Positions 44,678 through 54,057 of a stretch of 64,000 bases of DNA are shown piece after piece. Under the pieces are notes generated by a model. It had not been told where the DNA came from and ran no database searches. It was given only the letters and a program-made list of their open reading frames with translations. A program made the position numbers and the translations under genes. Positions within the stretch are counted from its first letter, which is position 1; the number at the start of each line of letters is the position of its first letter. This stretch comes from Bordetella petrii (GTDB taxonomy: Bacteria > Pseudomonadota > Gammaproteobacteria > Burkholderiales > Burkholderiaceae_B): contig WMBV01000012.1 of NCBI GenBank assembly GCA_017745595.1, positions 62,001 through 126,000 on the forward strand, read 5' to 3'.

Positions 44678-45853
44678 ATGAACCGCATGTTGAAAGTGCT
44701 GTTGCCCGCCGCATTGATGCTGCCGGGCGCCGTGTTGGCCCAGGACACCCTGAAGATCGGGGCGCTGGTGACCTTGTCCGGGGCGGGCGCGGCCTGGGGG
44801 CAGGCGCTGCTGTACGGCGCCGAACTGGCGGCCGACGACGTCAATGCGCAGGGCGGACTGGAAGTCGGCGGCAAGAAATACAAGATCGAGGTCATTCCGT
44901 ACGACGACAAGTACCAGTCGGCCGAAGCGGTCACCGCCGCCAACCGGCTGGTGAGCGACGACAAGGTGAAATACATCATCGGGCCGATGGGGTCGGCGCC
45001 CGCGCTGGCGGTGCAGCCGCTGACCGAGCGGGAAAAGATCATCATCATGACGCTGGGCTTTACCAACAAGGCGCTCAGCCCCGAAAAGCCCTATTCGTTC
45101 CGCCCCAACCTGACCACCGAGGAAACCTCGTATCCCATCATCGCCTGGCTGGTCGAGCGCTTCAACCTGAAGAAAGTCGGCGGCCTGTTTCCCAATGACG
45201 AATCCGGGCAGCAGATTGCCGGCGACCTCGGGAAGGCCTATAAGCAGGCCGGCGCCGAGTTGTCCAGCAAAGAGTTCTTCGAGCGGCAGCGCGTGGACAT
45301 GGTGCCTCTGCTGACCCGCATGCTCAGCGCCGGTATCGACGCCATCGAGCTGGACGGCAACTCGCCCGCCACGGCCGGCATGATCGTCAGGCAGGCGCGC
45401 GAACTGGGCTTTACGGGGCCGATCGTGCGCAACGGCGGCCCGGCGACGCCCGAGATCGTGGCGGTGGCGGGCAAGGCGGCCACCGAGGGCATGATGGTGA
45501 CCTCGCTGCAGGACCCCGACAACAAAGAGGTCGCGCAGTACGCGCAGCGCTACGCGGAAAAGTACAACAAGAAAATGAACGGCTTCAGCCCGGCCTTCTA
45601 TGACGGCACCCACATGCTGTTCAAGGCCATGCAGAACGCCGGCACCGTTACCGACACCACCAAGGTGCGCGACGCGCTGGAGCAGCTGAAGGACTACCAC
45701 GGCATCCAGGGCGTACTGAACTGGAGCGGCAAAGAACGCTACGGCATCAACCACCAGGTTGCGTCGCCGTTCTTTATCTCCGAGGTGAAAGACGGCCAGG
45801 AAGTCACGGTGGCCCGCTGCACCCTGGAAAAGTGCGTCGATATCAAGAAGTAA
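44678..45853 (+). CDS. Branched-chain amino acid-type ABC transporter binding protein (LivJ-like)
   Basis: A 391-residue type I periplasmic binding protein with signal peptide MNRMLKVLLPAALMLPGAV ending LA-QD. The mature start LKIGALVTLSGAGAAWGQAL and the hinge SDDKVKYIIGPMGSAP are typical. The family serves amino acids but also many aromatic and acyl acids in beta-proteobacteria. It begins the transporter part of island F and probably binds the substrate of the LLM/AtuA pathway. Confidence 0.88.
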   Translation: MNRMLKVLLPAALMLPGAVLAQDTLKIGALVTLSGAGAAWGQALLYGAELAADDVNAQGGLEVGGKKYKIEVIPYDDKYQSAEAVTAANRLVSDDKVKYIIGPMGSAPALAVQPLTEREKIIIMTLGFTNKALSPEKPYSFRPNLTTEETSYPIIAWLVERFNLKKVGGLFPNDESGQQIAGDLGKAYKQAGAELSSKEFFERQRVDMVPLLTRMLSAGIDAIELDGNSPATAGMIVRQARELGFTGPIVRNGGPATPEIVAVAGKAATEGMMVTSLQDPDNKEVAQYAQRYAEKYNKKMNGFSPAFYDGTHMLFKAMQNAGTVTDTTKVRDALEQLKDYHGIQGVLNWSGKERYGINHQVASPFFISEVKDGQEVTVARCTLEKCVDIKK

Positions 45854-45871
45854 ATCAACGGGGGAAGTTCC

Positions 45872-46735
45872 ATGTCCAACCTGCTCGTTCAGGCGCTGGT
45901 CAATGGCGTGATCATCGGCCTGCTGTATTTGCTGATGGCGGTGGGCTTTACCCTGGTGTTCGGGGTAATGCGCATCGTGAACTTCGCGCACGGCCAGTTC
46001 TATATGGTGGGCGCGTTCGCCACCTATGTATTGATGGCCCATTGGGAATGGCCGTTCCTGGCGGCCATGCTGGGCGCCTTCGTGGTGACGGCGGCGGTGG
46101 GCTGGGTGGTGGAATGGGTGGTGCTCAAGCCGTTTCGCCACGATGAGCTCAACGGCATGATCGCCACCATCGGCGTGGCGATGATTCTGCAGTCGGCGGC
46201 CCTGCTGGTCTTCGGCCCCGATTCGCAGATCATGCCGCAGGTGGCCGAGGGCGTGTTCCGGCTGGGCAGCGCCATCGTGCCGGCGTCGCGCCTGTATGTG
46301 GCGGTGTGTTCGGTGATCATACTGGCGTGCCTGTATGTTTTCCTGATCCATACGCGGCAGGGCAAGGCCTTGCGGGCCGCCGTGCAGGACATGGAAATCG
46401 CCATGGCCCAGGGGGTGCGGGCGAAATTCATGTATCCGCTGGGCTTCAGCATCGGGGTCGGGCTGGCCGCCATTGCCGGCGCCCTGATGGCTCCGCTGTT
46501 CTCGGTGTCGCCGTTCATCGGCAGCACACCGCTGCTCAAGGCCTTCATCGTGGTCATTCTGGGCGGCCTGGGCAGCATCCCGGGCGCGGCCCTGGCCAGC
46601 CTGCTGCTGGGCATTATCGAAAGCGTGGCCAGCTCATTCATCAGCAACAGCGTGGCCGAGATCCTGATCTTCGTGCTGGTGATGGGTATCTTGGTGGTGC
46701 GCCCGGCGGGGCTGCTGGGCAAGGCGGAGGCATGA
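45872..46735 (+). CDS. Branched-chain amino acid-type ABC permease (LivH-like)
   Basis: A 287-residue permease: GLLYLLMAVGFTLVFGVMRI and VNFAHGQFYMVGAF at the start, eight or so membrane helices, and GGLGSIPGAALASLLLGI near the end, all typical of LivH. GGGGGAAG lies before the ATG. It pairs with the LivM-like permease. Confidence 0.89.
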   Translation: MSNLLVQALVNGVIIGLLYLLMAVGFTLVFGVMRIVNFAHGQFYMVGAFATYVLMAHWEWPFLAAMLGAFVVTAAVGWVVEWVVLKPFRHDELNGMIATIGVAMILQSAALLVFGPDSQIMPQVAEGVFRLGSAIVPASRLYVAVCSVIILACLYVFLIHTRQGKALRAAVQDMEIAMAQGVRAKFMYPLGFSIGVGLAAIAGALMAPLFSVSPFIGSTPLLKAFIVVILGGLGSIPGAALASLLLGIIESVASSFISNSVAEILIFVLVMGILVVRPAGLLGKAEA

Positions 46736-46736
46736 G

Positions 46737-47744
46737 ATGAACATGAGCAAAACCGTTCTGCCGCCGATGTCCCATGAGGCCGATCCGGCGCTGATCCGCG
46801 GCTCGGCGGCGGCGCGCCCGCCGAAAGCCGCCGCGCTGGGCCTGCTGGCTGTGCTGGTGGGCTTGCCGTTCCTGATGAACCAGGCCTTCAGCTATCACCT
46901 GGCCATTTTCATCTGCATCAACGCCATCATCGTGATGTCGCTGTCGCTGCTGGCCCGCGCCGGCCAGATTTCGCTGTGCCACGGCGCGCTGGTGGGCGTG
47001 GGGGCGTATGTGTCGGTGGCCTGCGTCAAGGGGTGGCAGTGGCCCTTCCTCGCGGGCGTCGCGGCCGCGATGCTGGCGGCCGCCTGCGTGGCCTATCTGC
47101 TGGGCCGCATCGTGCTGCGGCTGCAAGGGGTGTACTTCGTTCTGATCACGTTCGCATTCAGCGAGCTGGTGCGCCTGGTGCTGCTGGAATGGGCGGACCT
47201 GACCGGCGGCGCCAACGGCATCACGAATATACCGGCGGCCAGTATCGCCGGCTTCGTGTTCAGCGATAAACCGGCCTTTTATGCGCTGGCCGCGCTGGTC
47301 ATGTTGGCGGTGCTGGTGTTCTTCTGGTTCTTCTATGCTTCGCCCGCCGGCGAGGCGGTGGATGCGGTAGGAGAAAACCCCGCCCTGGCCGAATCCAGCG
47401 GCATCGGCGTGCGCCGCACGCAGCTTTACGCCTTTACCCTGGCCAGCGCCTTCGCCGGGCTGGGCGGCGCGCTGCTGGCCCATTACCTGCGCTACATATC
47501 GCCGGAATCGTTCAACATGCATTATTCGGTGGCGCTGATCATCATGATGGTGGTGGGCGGGCGCAAGTTCCTGCTGGGCGGGCTGATCGGCGCGCTGGTG
47601 ATGACGCCGCTGCCCGAACTGTTTCGCGGCGCCGTCGAGACGCAGGACATCTTCTATGGCGTGGCGCTCATCCTGATGCTGCACTTCATGCCGCAGGGGC
47701 TGGCCAGCGTCCGTCTGCACCGCAAGCAAAGGAAAACGCCATGA
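46737..47744 (+). CDS. Branched-chain amino acid-type ABC permease (LivM-like)
   Basis: A 335-residue permease starting one base after the LivH-like stop. LivM marks: [50 protein letters not shown] and [14 protein letters not shown]. An ATG overlap with the ATPase gene downstream (ATGA) couples translation. Confidence 0.89.
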   Translation: MNMSKTVLPPMSHEADPALIRGSAAARPPKAAALGLLAVLVGLPFLMNQAFSYHLAIFICINAIIVMSLSLLARAGQISLCHGALVGVGAYVSVACVKGWQWPFLAGVAAAMLAAACVAYLLGRIVLRLQGVYFVLITFAFSELVRLVLLEWADLTGGANGITNIPAASIAGFVFSDKPAFYALAALVMLAVLVFFWFFYASPAGEAVDAVGENPALAESSGIGVRRTQLYAFTLASAFAGLGGALLAHYLRYISPESFNMHYSVALIIMMVVGGRKFLLGGLIGALVMTPLPELFRGAVETQDIFYGVALILMLHFMPQGLASVRLHRKQRKTP

Positions 47745-48538
47745 CCGACGCAACGATCACTACGCCGCTGCTGCAAGTGCGGGGCCTGAGCAAGCGGTTC
47801 GGCGGCCTGCTCGCGGTCAGCGATCTGTCGCTGGAGGTGGCGCACAACGAGGTGGTGGGCCTGATCGGCCCGAACGGCGCCGGCAAGAGCACGGCGTTCA
47901 ACCTGATCAGCGGCACCCTGGCGCCCACCGCCGGCCGCGTGCTGCTGGCGGGCGAAGACATCACCGGCAAGGCGCCCAACGTGGTGGTGCGCCGCGGGCT
48001 GGCGCGCACGTTCCAGTCGACCTCGGTGTACCCGGCCGCCACGGCGGCGCAGAACCTGCTGCGGGGCGCGCTGTCGACCCTGCCGGGCTCGATCTGGACG
48101 CATGCCATCACGACGCGGGCGCGGCGGGCGGCGCTGCAGCGCGTGGCGCGCGAGGTGGACGAGATTTTGGAACTGACCGGCCTGGGCGCGTACCGCGACG
48201 TGCCGGCGGGCGGCCTGGCCTATGGCCACCAGAAACTGCTGGGCGTGGCGATCGGCTTCGCGACCCGGCCGCGCATCCTGCTGCTGGACGAGCCGGCCGC
48301 GGGCCTGAATGGCGAAGAATGCGCGGAACTGGGCCGGCTGCTGCAGCGCCTGCAAGGGCATCGCCGCATTTCGGTGCTGTTCGTCGAACACCACATGGCC
48401 GTGGTGATGGCCCTGTGCCAGCGCATTTACGTGCTGGTGCAGGGGCGCAAGATCGCCGAAGGCACGCCACGGCAGATCCAGGCCGATCCCGCCGTCATCG
48501 AAGCCTACCTGGGAGCCCCCGACTATGCCCACGCTTGA
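47741..48538 (+). CDS. Branched-chain amino acid-type ABC ATPase (LivG-like)
   Basis: A 265-residue ATPase with Walker [10 protein letters not shown] (about 43-51), the LivG-type insert with [14 protein letters not shown], signature LAYGHQK and Walker [12 protein letters not shown]. Cytoplasmic partner of the two permeases. Its end overlaps LivF by 14 bases. Confidence 0.89.
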   Translation: MTDATITTPLLQVRGLSKRFGGLLAVSDLSLEVAHNEVVGLIGPNGAGKSTAFNLISGTLAPTAGRVLLAGEDITGKAPNVVVRRGLARTFQSTSVYPAATAAQNLLRGALSTLPGSIWTHAITTRARRAALQRVAREVDEILELTGLGAYRDVPAGGLAYGHQKLLGVAIGFATRPRILLLDEPAAGLNGEECAELGRLLQRLQGHRRISVLFVEHHMAVVMALCQRIYVLVQGRKIAEGTPRQIQADPAVIEAYLGAPDYAHA

Positions 48539-49238
48539 GGCCCATTCCATCGCGGTCAGCTACGGGCCGCTGGAAGCCGTGCACGATGTGTCGTTCCGCG
48601 TAGAAGAAGGCGAGATCGTGGCGCTGGTGGGGTCGAACGGCGCCGGCAAGTCCACCACGCTCAAGGCCTTGATGGGCCTGAAGCCACTGACCCGGGGCGA
48701 CCTGCACTGGGATGGGCGCTCTATCGCCAGGCTGCCGTCGGCCGGCCGCGTGGCCGGAGGCATCGCGCTGTCGCCCGAGGGCCGGCGCCTGTTTCCCGCC
48801 ATGACGGTGTTCAACAACCTGGAAATGGGCGCCTATACCGTCAAGAACGCCGCCGCGCGGCGGCGGACGCTCGATGCGGTCTACAGCCTGTTTCCGCGCG
48901 TGCACGAAAGGCGCGGCCAGCTGGCGGGTTCGCTGTCGGGCGGCGAGCAGCAGATGGTCGCCATCGGGCGCGCGCTGATGGCGCAGCCGCGGCTGCTGCT
49001 GCTCGACGAACCGTCATTGGGGCTGGCGCCCAAGGTCATCGCGGAAATCGCCCAGACCGTGGAAAAGCTGAACCGCGAAACCGGCGTGTCGATCGTGCTG
49101 GTGGAACAGAATGCGAGGCTGGCGTTGCGCCTTGCGCACCGCGCCTATGTGCTGGAACGGGGCGAAGTGGTGCGTACCGGTACCGGCCAGCAACTGCTCG
49201 AAGACGACTTCGTCAGGCGAGCCTATCTTGGCGTGTAG
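48525..49238 (+). CDS. Branched-chain amino acid-type ABC ATPase (LivF-like)
   Basis: A 237-residue ATPase with Walker A GSNGAGKST, signature LSGGEQQMVAIGRAL and Walker B LLLDEPSLGLAPK. GGGAG before the ATG. It completes a five-gene Liv-type importer in order J-H-M-G-F. Confidence 0.89.
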   Translation: MPTLEAHSIAVSYGPLEAVHDVSFRVEEGEIVALVGSNGAGKSTTLKALMGLKPLTRGDLHWDGRSIARLPSAGRVAGGIALSPEGRRLFPAMTVFNNLEMGAYTVKNAAARRRTLDAVYSLFPRVHERRGQLAGSLSGGEQQMVAIGRALMAQPRLLLLDEPSLGLAPKVIAEIAQTVEKLNRETGVSIVLVEQNARLALRLAHRAYVLERGEVVRTGTGQQLLEDDFVRRAYLGV

Positions 49239-49259
49239 CGGCGTAGGAGGCGCCCGAGC

Positions 49260-50063
49260 ATGACTGACAACTTGCCCCGATACGAGGTCTACGCTTTGCG
49301 CTATGCGCGCATGACGCGGCCGGCCTCGCACAATTTCATTCTGCACGACGCGCACGACGGCATGGTCGACATGGATTTCTATGTCTGGCTGATCAAGCAC
49401 GGCGACACGGCGATACTGGTCGACACCGGGTTCGGCGAGCGCGGCGCCACGCAGCGCAACCGTCCGCAGGATTGTTGCCCGATCGATGCGCTGAAGCACC
49501 TGGGCGTGGTCCCGGAACAGATCCGCGACGTGATCCTGACGCACCTGCATTGGGATCACGCCGGCAACCTGGACAAGCTGCCCAACGCCACCTTCCATCT
49601 GCAAGAGGCCGAGGCGGCCTATGCCACCGGCCGCTGCATGTGCCAGCCGATATTGCGGCGGCCCTTCGCGGCCGAAGATGTGTGCGACTTCGTGCGGCGC
49701 CTGTATGAAGACCGGGTGGTCTTCCACGATGGCGACGCCACGCTGTTCCCGGGCATCGAGGTGCTGCATATCGGCGGCCACACCAAGGGCCTGCAGGCGG
49801 TGCGGGTCCATACGGCGCGCGGCTGGGTGGTACTGGCGTCCGATGCCGCGCACTACTATGACAACGCCACGCTGAAGGTGCCGTTTCCGGTCGTGGTCGA
49901 CGTGGAGCAGATGCTGCTCGGCCACCAGCGGCTGCTGAAGCTGGCCGGTTCGGTCAGCCATTTCGTGCCGGGCCACGATCCGGCGGTGCTGAAGTCATAC
50001 CCGAACCTGCCCGGCGTGCCGGTGCCCATCGCGGTGCTGCACGAGCAGCCCGTTCAACGCTAA
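49260..50063 (+). CDS. Metallo-beta-lactamase fold hydrolase (AHL-lactonase-like)
   Basis: A 267-residue metallo-beta-lactamase-fold enzyme. The two-metal site is complete: His95, His97, Asp99, His100 (THLHWDHAGN), His174 (GGHTKG), Asp195 (ASDAAH) and His239 (VPGHDP). The pattern resembles N-acyl-homoserine lactonases, but such enzymes also open other lactones or cyclic esters. AGGAGG precedes the ATG and the gene follows livF by 21 bases. In this operon a catabolic lactone or ester hydrolase is at least as likely as quorum quenching. Confidence 0.85.
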   Translation: MTDNLPRYEVYALRYARMTRPASHNFILHDAHDGMVDMDFYVWLIKHGDTAILVDTGFGERGATQRNRPQDCCPIDALKHLGVVPEQIRDVILTHLHWDHAGNLDKLPNATFHLQEAEAAYATGRCMCQPILRRPFAAEDVCDFVRRLYEDRVVFHDGDATLFPGIEVLHIGGHTKGLQAVRVHTARGWVVLASDAAHYYDNATLKVPFPVVVDVEQMLLGHQRLLKLAGSVSHFVPGHDPAVLKSYPNLPGVPVPIAVLHEQPVQR

Positions 50064-50116
50064 TCTGCAACCGCGGCCGCCCGGCGGGCCGCCCTGAAGA
50101 CGGAAACACGTTCATC

Positions 50117-51523
50117 ATGCTTGCTACTTCCAACCTGCGGGCCCCTTCGTCCAGCATTGCGCTGGCGCTGGCCCGCCATGCGCGCGGCCTGACCCTCGAA
50201 GCCCTGCCGGCGGCCGTGCGCGAGAAATCCCTGCTGCACATCATCGATGCCATCGGGCTGGGCATTGCCGCGCACCAATTCGATTTTTCGGGGCCGGGCC
50301 TGGCCGGCATCCGCGCCGCGGGGGCGCCGGGCGAGGCCACGGTGATCGGCGGCGGCGCCGCGCTGCAGGCCCGCGACGCCGCCATGGCCAACGGCTACCT
50401 GATGCACGGGCTGGATTTCGACGACACGCACCCGGGCGCCATCGTGCATCCCTCGGTGGCCTGCCTGCCGGCGGCGCTGGCCCTGGGCGAGACCCTGGAC
50501 CTGAGCTGGGGCGAGGTGCTGACCGCGTATGCGCTGGGCATGGAGACCGCCATACGCCTGGGCCGCTCGGTCAAGGGCGGTTTTCACCACGGCGGATTCC
50601 ACGCCACGGGCATCGTGTCGCATTTCAGTTCGGCGCTGGTGGCCGGCAAGCTGCTGGGGCTGAGCGAAGACCAGCTGGTCGCCGCCCAGGGCATCGCGGC
50701 CAGCACCGCGTCGGGGCTGCAGGTCTTTCTGGAAGACGGCGCCTGGACCAAGCGGCTGCACCCGGGCTGGGGCGCCTCGGCCGGCATCACGGCGGCGCAG
50801 ATGGCCCGCGCCGGCTTCTACGGGCCGCGCCGTCCGTACGAAGGGCAGTTCGGGCTGTACGAAACCCACATGCAGACCCGCGCCGACCAGGTCGACGCGG
50901 ATTCGGTCATGAACGCGCTGGGCCATGAATGGACGCTGCTGGAAACGTCGATCAAGCCGTATCCCGTGTGCCACTTCATTCATGGCTGCGCCGAGGCGGC
51001 GCTGCGCATCCACGGCGAGCTGGGCGGGCGCGCGGCGGACATCCGCGCGATCGAATGCGAGCTGCCCGCGGCCACGCTGCCCATCGTGGCCGAGCCGGTG
51101 CACATCAAGAAGCAGCCCCGCAGCGATTACGATGCCAAGTTCAGCGTGCAGTTCGTGGTGGCCGCCTGCCTGGCGCTGGGGCGCTTCACGCTGCATGAGC
51201 TGAGCCCCGAACGCCTGGCCGATCCGGCGCTGCTGGCGCTGGCCGGCCGCACCGACTGCAAGGCCCAGGAAGTCACCGCCTTCCCCAAGTATTTTTCGGG
51301 CGCGGTCACGGTGACGCTGCAGGACGGCACGCGCCTGCGCGAAGAGGTGCCGGTCAACCTGGGCAGCGGCGAGCGGGCGCTGGCGCAGGCGGACATTGTC
51401 GAGAAATTCAAGGCCAATGCCAGCCTGACGTTGCCACCGGTGCGCACGGCCCTTATCCTGGACGCTTTTCTGGCGGCCGAGGCCGCGACGCCGGTGCGCG
51501 ACCTGATGAAGCTGCTGGGTTAG
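50117..51523 (+). CDS. MmgE/PrpD family protein (island F)
   Basis: A 468-residue PrpD-family protein with MHGLDFDDTHPGAIVHPS (about 95-112), GGFHATGIVSHF and WTKRLHPGWGASAGITAAQ, which carry the usual Asp, His and Lys residues. It is not close in sequence to the island A PrpD copy, so the two likely act on different acids. Last gene of the island F operon, 53 bases after the hydrolase gene. Reaction probably dehydration or decarboxylation of a branched carboxylic acid; not provable here. Confidence 0.85.
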   Translation: MLATSNLRAPSSSIALALARHARGLTLEALPAAVREKSLLHIIDAIGLGIAAHQFDFSGPGLAGIRAAGAPGEATVIGGGAALQARDAAMANGYLMHGLDFDDTHPGAIVHPSVACLPAALALGETLDLSWGEVLTAYALGMETAIRLGRSVKGGFHHGGFHATGIVSHFSSALVAGKLLGLSEDQLVAAQGIAASTASGLQVFLEDGAWTKRLHPGWGASAGITAAQMARAGFYGPRRPYEGQFGLYETHMQTRADQVDADSVMNALGHEWTLLETSIKPYPVCHFIHGCAEAALRIHGELGGRAADIRAIECELPAATLPIVAEPVHIKKQPRSDYDAKFSVQFVVAACLALGRFTLHELSPERLADPALLALAGRTDCKAQEVTAFPKYFSGAVTVTLQDGTRLREEVPVNLGSGERALAQADIVEKFKANASLTLPPVRTALILDAFLAAEAATPVRDLMKLLG

Positions 51524-51527
51524 CACT

Positions 51528-51539
51528 GTGTCCGGACAC
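51528..51539. repeat. Perfect 12-base palindrome after PrpD
   Basis: GTGTCCGGACAC lies five bases after the PrpD stop. It resembles joined arms of the hairpin family (GGTGTCCGAC/GTCGGACACC) without the inner stem, and may be a shortened member or a weak terminator. Confidence 0.4.
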
Positions 51540-51592
51540 GGCGGGCGGCGCGCGCCGGCGGGGCCGGCTTCGTCATCTGAAAGCGCCTAGCC

Positions 51593-52492
51593 ATGGACAT
51601 GCGCCAACTGCGGTATTTCGTGACCGTCGCGGAAGAACTGAGCTTCCGGCGGGCGGCCGAACGCCTGCATATTTCCCAGCCCCCGCTGTCCCAGCACATC
51701 AAGGCGCTCGAAGAAGAAATGGGCGTCTTGCTGTTTCACCGCACGCGCCGCGAGGTCAAGCTGACCGAAGCCGGCCAGGCGTTTTTGCGCGAGACCCGCG
51801 TTCTGCTCGACCAGATGCGCACGGCGGTCAATGCCGCCGTGCGCGCGGGCCAGTCGGACGTCGGCGTGCTGCGCATCGGCGTGGCCACTTCCGCGCTGTT
51901 CCATCTGGTGTCGCAATTCCAGCGGCTGATGGATGCGCATTTTCCGGGCGTCGTGCCGTCGTTCGTCGACATGGTGTCGGCCGAGCAGGTCAAGGCCGTA
52001 TCGATGGGGCTGCTGGACCTGGGCATCGTGCATGCGCGCCCGGACCGCACCGAGGTGCAGCGGCAGCTGATCTACCGCGAACCCCTGGTGGCGGTGCTGC
52101 CCAGCCAGCATCGGCTGGCGCACCAGGGCGGCTTCCAGTTGTCGATGCTGTCCGAAGAGCCCATGGTGGCGCTGCGGCGCGAGCACGGGCCGTCCATCTA
52201 TGACGCGATCGTGGCCTGCTGCTACGAGGCGGGGTTCAGCCCCGACATCAAGCACGTGGCGCGCAGTCCGCTGACCATCTTCCAGATGGTGCGGCTGGGG
52301 CTGGGGGTGTCCATCGTGCCGGCTTCTTACGCCAGCACCGGCTTTTCCGGCGTCGTGTTCCGCGAGTTCGCGCAAAGCGCCGGGCAGGTGCGCCTGGAAC
52401 TGATCTGGAGCGACAAGCACGCCAACGACCTGACCCGCCGGGTCGTGCGCGAACTGGTCCCGCGGCTGGCGATCGGCACGCTGCCGGCGTGA
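51593..52492 (+). CDS. LysR family transcriptional regulator (end of island F)
   Basis: A 299-residue LysR regulator of the CbbR/CatR-like style, starting MDMRQLRYFVTVAEELSFRR with HTH RRAAERLHISQPPLSQHIKA. It follows PrpD on the same strand, so it could regulate the Liv/LLM operon from its end. Its 3' end, including the stop codon, is part of a direct repeat that reappears about 126 bases downstream. Confidence 0.87.
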   Translation: MDMRQLRYFVTVAEELSFRRAAERLHISQPPLSQHIKALEEEMGVLLFHRTRREVKLTEAGQAFLRETRVLLDQMRTAVNAAVRAGQSDVGVLRIGVATSALFHLVSQFQRLMDAHFPGVVPSFVDMVSAEQVKAVSMGLLDLGIVHARPDRTEVQRQLIYREPLVAVLPSQHRLAHQGGFQLSMLSEEPMVALRREHGPSIYDAIVACCYEAGFSPDIKHVARSPLTIFQMVRLGLGVSIVPASYASTGFSGVVFREFAQSAGQVRLELIWSDKHANDLTRRVVRELVPRLAIGTLPA

Positions 52493-52641
52493 ACGGGGCC
52501 GCCTTCCGCCATCGAGCCTGGTGTCAGGCTCCGCAGGTGCCTGACACCGCGGTGGGCAGAGGCTGTGCCAGCGGTGTCTGACACCCTGGCGGGAGTCAGA
52601 CACCAGACCCCGGCGTGAGCGGGGCCAGCCTTCCGCCATCG
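52484..52641. repeat. Direct repeats flanking hairpin repeat cluster 3
   Basis: A 31-base segment spanning the LysR stop (52484-52514) recurs at 52610-52641 with one substitution and one inserted A. Between them lie 95 bases with two hairpin copies (52520-52548 and 52573-52604). The first copy has lost one C and one G symmetrically from its inner stem. The arrangement looks like a duplication around an inserted element. Confidence 0.75.
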
Positions 52642-52645
52642 GCTT

Positions 52646-53245
52646 TCAATGATCGGCGCGGTACAGTTCGCCGGCCAGCACGTTGCGCCAGTTGGCCCAG
52701 GTCAGCCGCGGCTGGCCGGTGGCCTGGCGGTTGTAGGGGGTGTCGTACACGATGTGGCGCCAGCTGGGCGGCAGCGCGCCCTGGATGAATGGCTTGTCGT
52801 CGATGAGCAAGTCGCCGCGCACCAGTGTCTTGTCGCGCGTCAGCACCAGCCGTTCGGTCGCGGCGCGGCCCAGGTGCCGTTCCACCCACAGGTATTTTTC
52901 GGCCACGCAGTTTTCGAACTGGCGCAGCGGCGACGAGCAAATGCGCACGTCCAGGCCCAGCGCCAGCAGTTCCCGGTAGGCCTCGATCGCCCCCGGCACC
53001 GGCGGCAGGTTCCGGATGAACCCCGGAGCGGTATAGATGGCCTCGGCGCGCGCCCGCAGTTCGGGCGGATAGTCTTCCAAAATATGGAAGGACCGGCGGC
53101 TTTCGTAAGGCACCGGCGGGATGTCGGGATGGCGCTCGCGCCACGCTTCGATGAACGCGTGTTCGAAGTCGGCCAGGACGCCGTCTTGGTCTAGCAGGAT
53201 CAGCATGGTGCGCGCCGGGGCAGGAACGGGCCCCGATTGTGCCAT
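52646..53245 (-). CDS. HAD-family 5'-nucleotidase (NT5C-like)
   Basis: A 199-residue HAD hydrolase resembling 5'(3')-deoxyribonucleotidases. Motif I is ILLDQDGVLADFE (nucleophile Asp19, acid Asp21), motif II is ICSSPL, and the end motif is LLIDDKPF. Start uncertain: the longer ATG (MAQSG) is used; an internal ATG (MLILLDQDG) 13 codons later is also possible. It probably dephosphorylates nucleotides. It follows thpR by 16 bases on the same strand. Confidence 0.82.
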   Translation of the reverse strand: MAQSGPVPAPARTMLILLDQDGVLADFEHAFIEAWRERHPDIPPVPYESRRSFHILEDYPPELRARAEAIYTAPGFIRNLPPVPGAIEAYRELLALGLDVRICSSPLRQFENCVAEKYLWVERHLGRAATERLVLTRDKTLVRGDLLIDDKPFIQGALPPSWRHIVYDTPYNRQATGQPRLTWANWRNVLAGELYRADH

Positions 53246-53260
53246 GCGCGGCGCGCCGGG

Positions 53261-53824
53261 TCAGCCGGCCGACCGCGCCAGCACCTGATAATGCGCCACG
53301 CCGTCCTGCGGACGCGATTGCACCAGCACATAATGGCCGTACTGCCAGTGCACCGGCGCCGGCGCGGCCGGGACATCCAGGCTGGCCGCGCGCCGCAGCA
53401 GCGTCACGTGCGGCCGGAACGCCTGCGCCGGCCGCGGCCAGCCCAGGGGTTCCAGCCAGTCCCACAGCGCGTCGTGGGTGTGCCGCAGCGCGGGGTCGGG
53501 GGTGGACGGGCCGGCCCACACGATGCCCTGGCGCGCGAAAGCGCCGTAGCGGTCCAGCGTGAGGCGGCCGGGCGGTGAACGCTGCCCGGCGGTGGCGGCC
53601 ACCAGCTCGGGCACGCGCTCAGCGTCGACCGCGCCCAAAAATGCCAAGGTCAGGTGCAAGGTATCGGGCCGCATGGCGCGCCCGCCGCAGGCGGCCTGGG
53701 CTTGTGCGGCCCAGCCGGCCAGCGTGGCGGCCAGTGCGGGCCCAGGCCATAACGCGAAAAACAGCCGCGCGCGGGCCGGTGCGGGCGCGGGGGCAGGCAC
53801 AGCGGAACGGGAAGAGGCGGGCAT
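53261..53824 (-). CDS. thpR: RNA 2',3'-cyclic phosphodiesterase (ThpR/LigT family)
   Basis: A 187-residue 2H phosphoesterase. Both catalytic HxTx motifs are present: His57-Leu-Thr59-Leu (DTLHLTLAFLG) and His139-Val-Thr141-Leu (FRPHVTLLRR). Typical N-terminal LFFALWP. The family opens 2',3'-cyclic phosphates of RNA and was first seen as a ligase. An Ala/Pro-rich 18-residue N-terminal tail may be unstructured or a later Met start may be used. Confidence 0.85.
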   Translation of the reverse strand: MPASSRSAVPAPAPAPARARLFFALWPGPALAATLAGWAAQAQAACGGRAMRPDTLHLTLAFLGAVDAERVPELVAATAGQRSPPGRLTLDRYGAFARQGIVWAGPSTPDPALRHTHDALWDWLEPLGWPRPAQAFRPHVTLLRRAASLDVPAAPAPVHWQYGHYVLVQSRPQDGVAHYQVLARSAG

Positions 53825-53892
53825 GACGCCACATTATGGCCGACTCCAGGCAAGGAATGCTACGTGGCGTTGCCGCCACAGGTGTCGCCACA

Positions 53893-54015
53893 GGTGTCCG
53901 ACTCCCGCAAGGGTGTCGGACACCGAAGAGGGCAAGCGGATCTCGACAGCACGGTGTCCGACACCCTGCGGGAGTCGGACACCTGACTTGCGTGACCCCG
54001 CGGGTGTCAGACACC
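53893..54015. repeat. Intergenic hairpin repeat cluster 4
   Basis: Full copies at 53893-53924 and 53953-53983 with GGTGTCCGAC/GTCGGACACC arms, and a 13-base short form at 54003-54015. The arms differ from the other clusters at the same two or three positions on both strands, so pairing is kept. Located between thpR and the outer-membrane factor gene. Confidence 0.85.
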
Positions 54016-54057
54016 TGTATCAGGCGCCCGACACCGCCGCGCAGACAAAGCACGGCC

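Noticed and set aside
49260-50063. Firm call as a quorum-quenching AHL lactonase
   Set aside because: The metal site fits, but the fold is shared by many lactonases and esterases and the operon context is catabolic.
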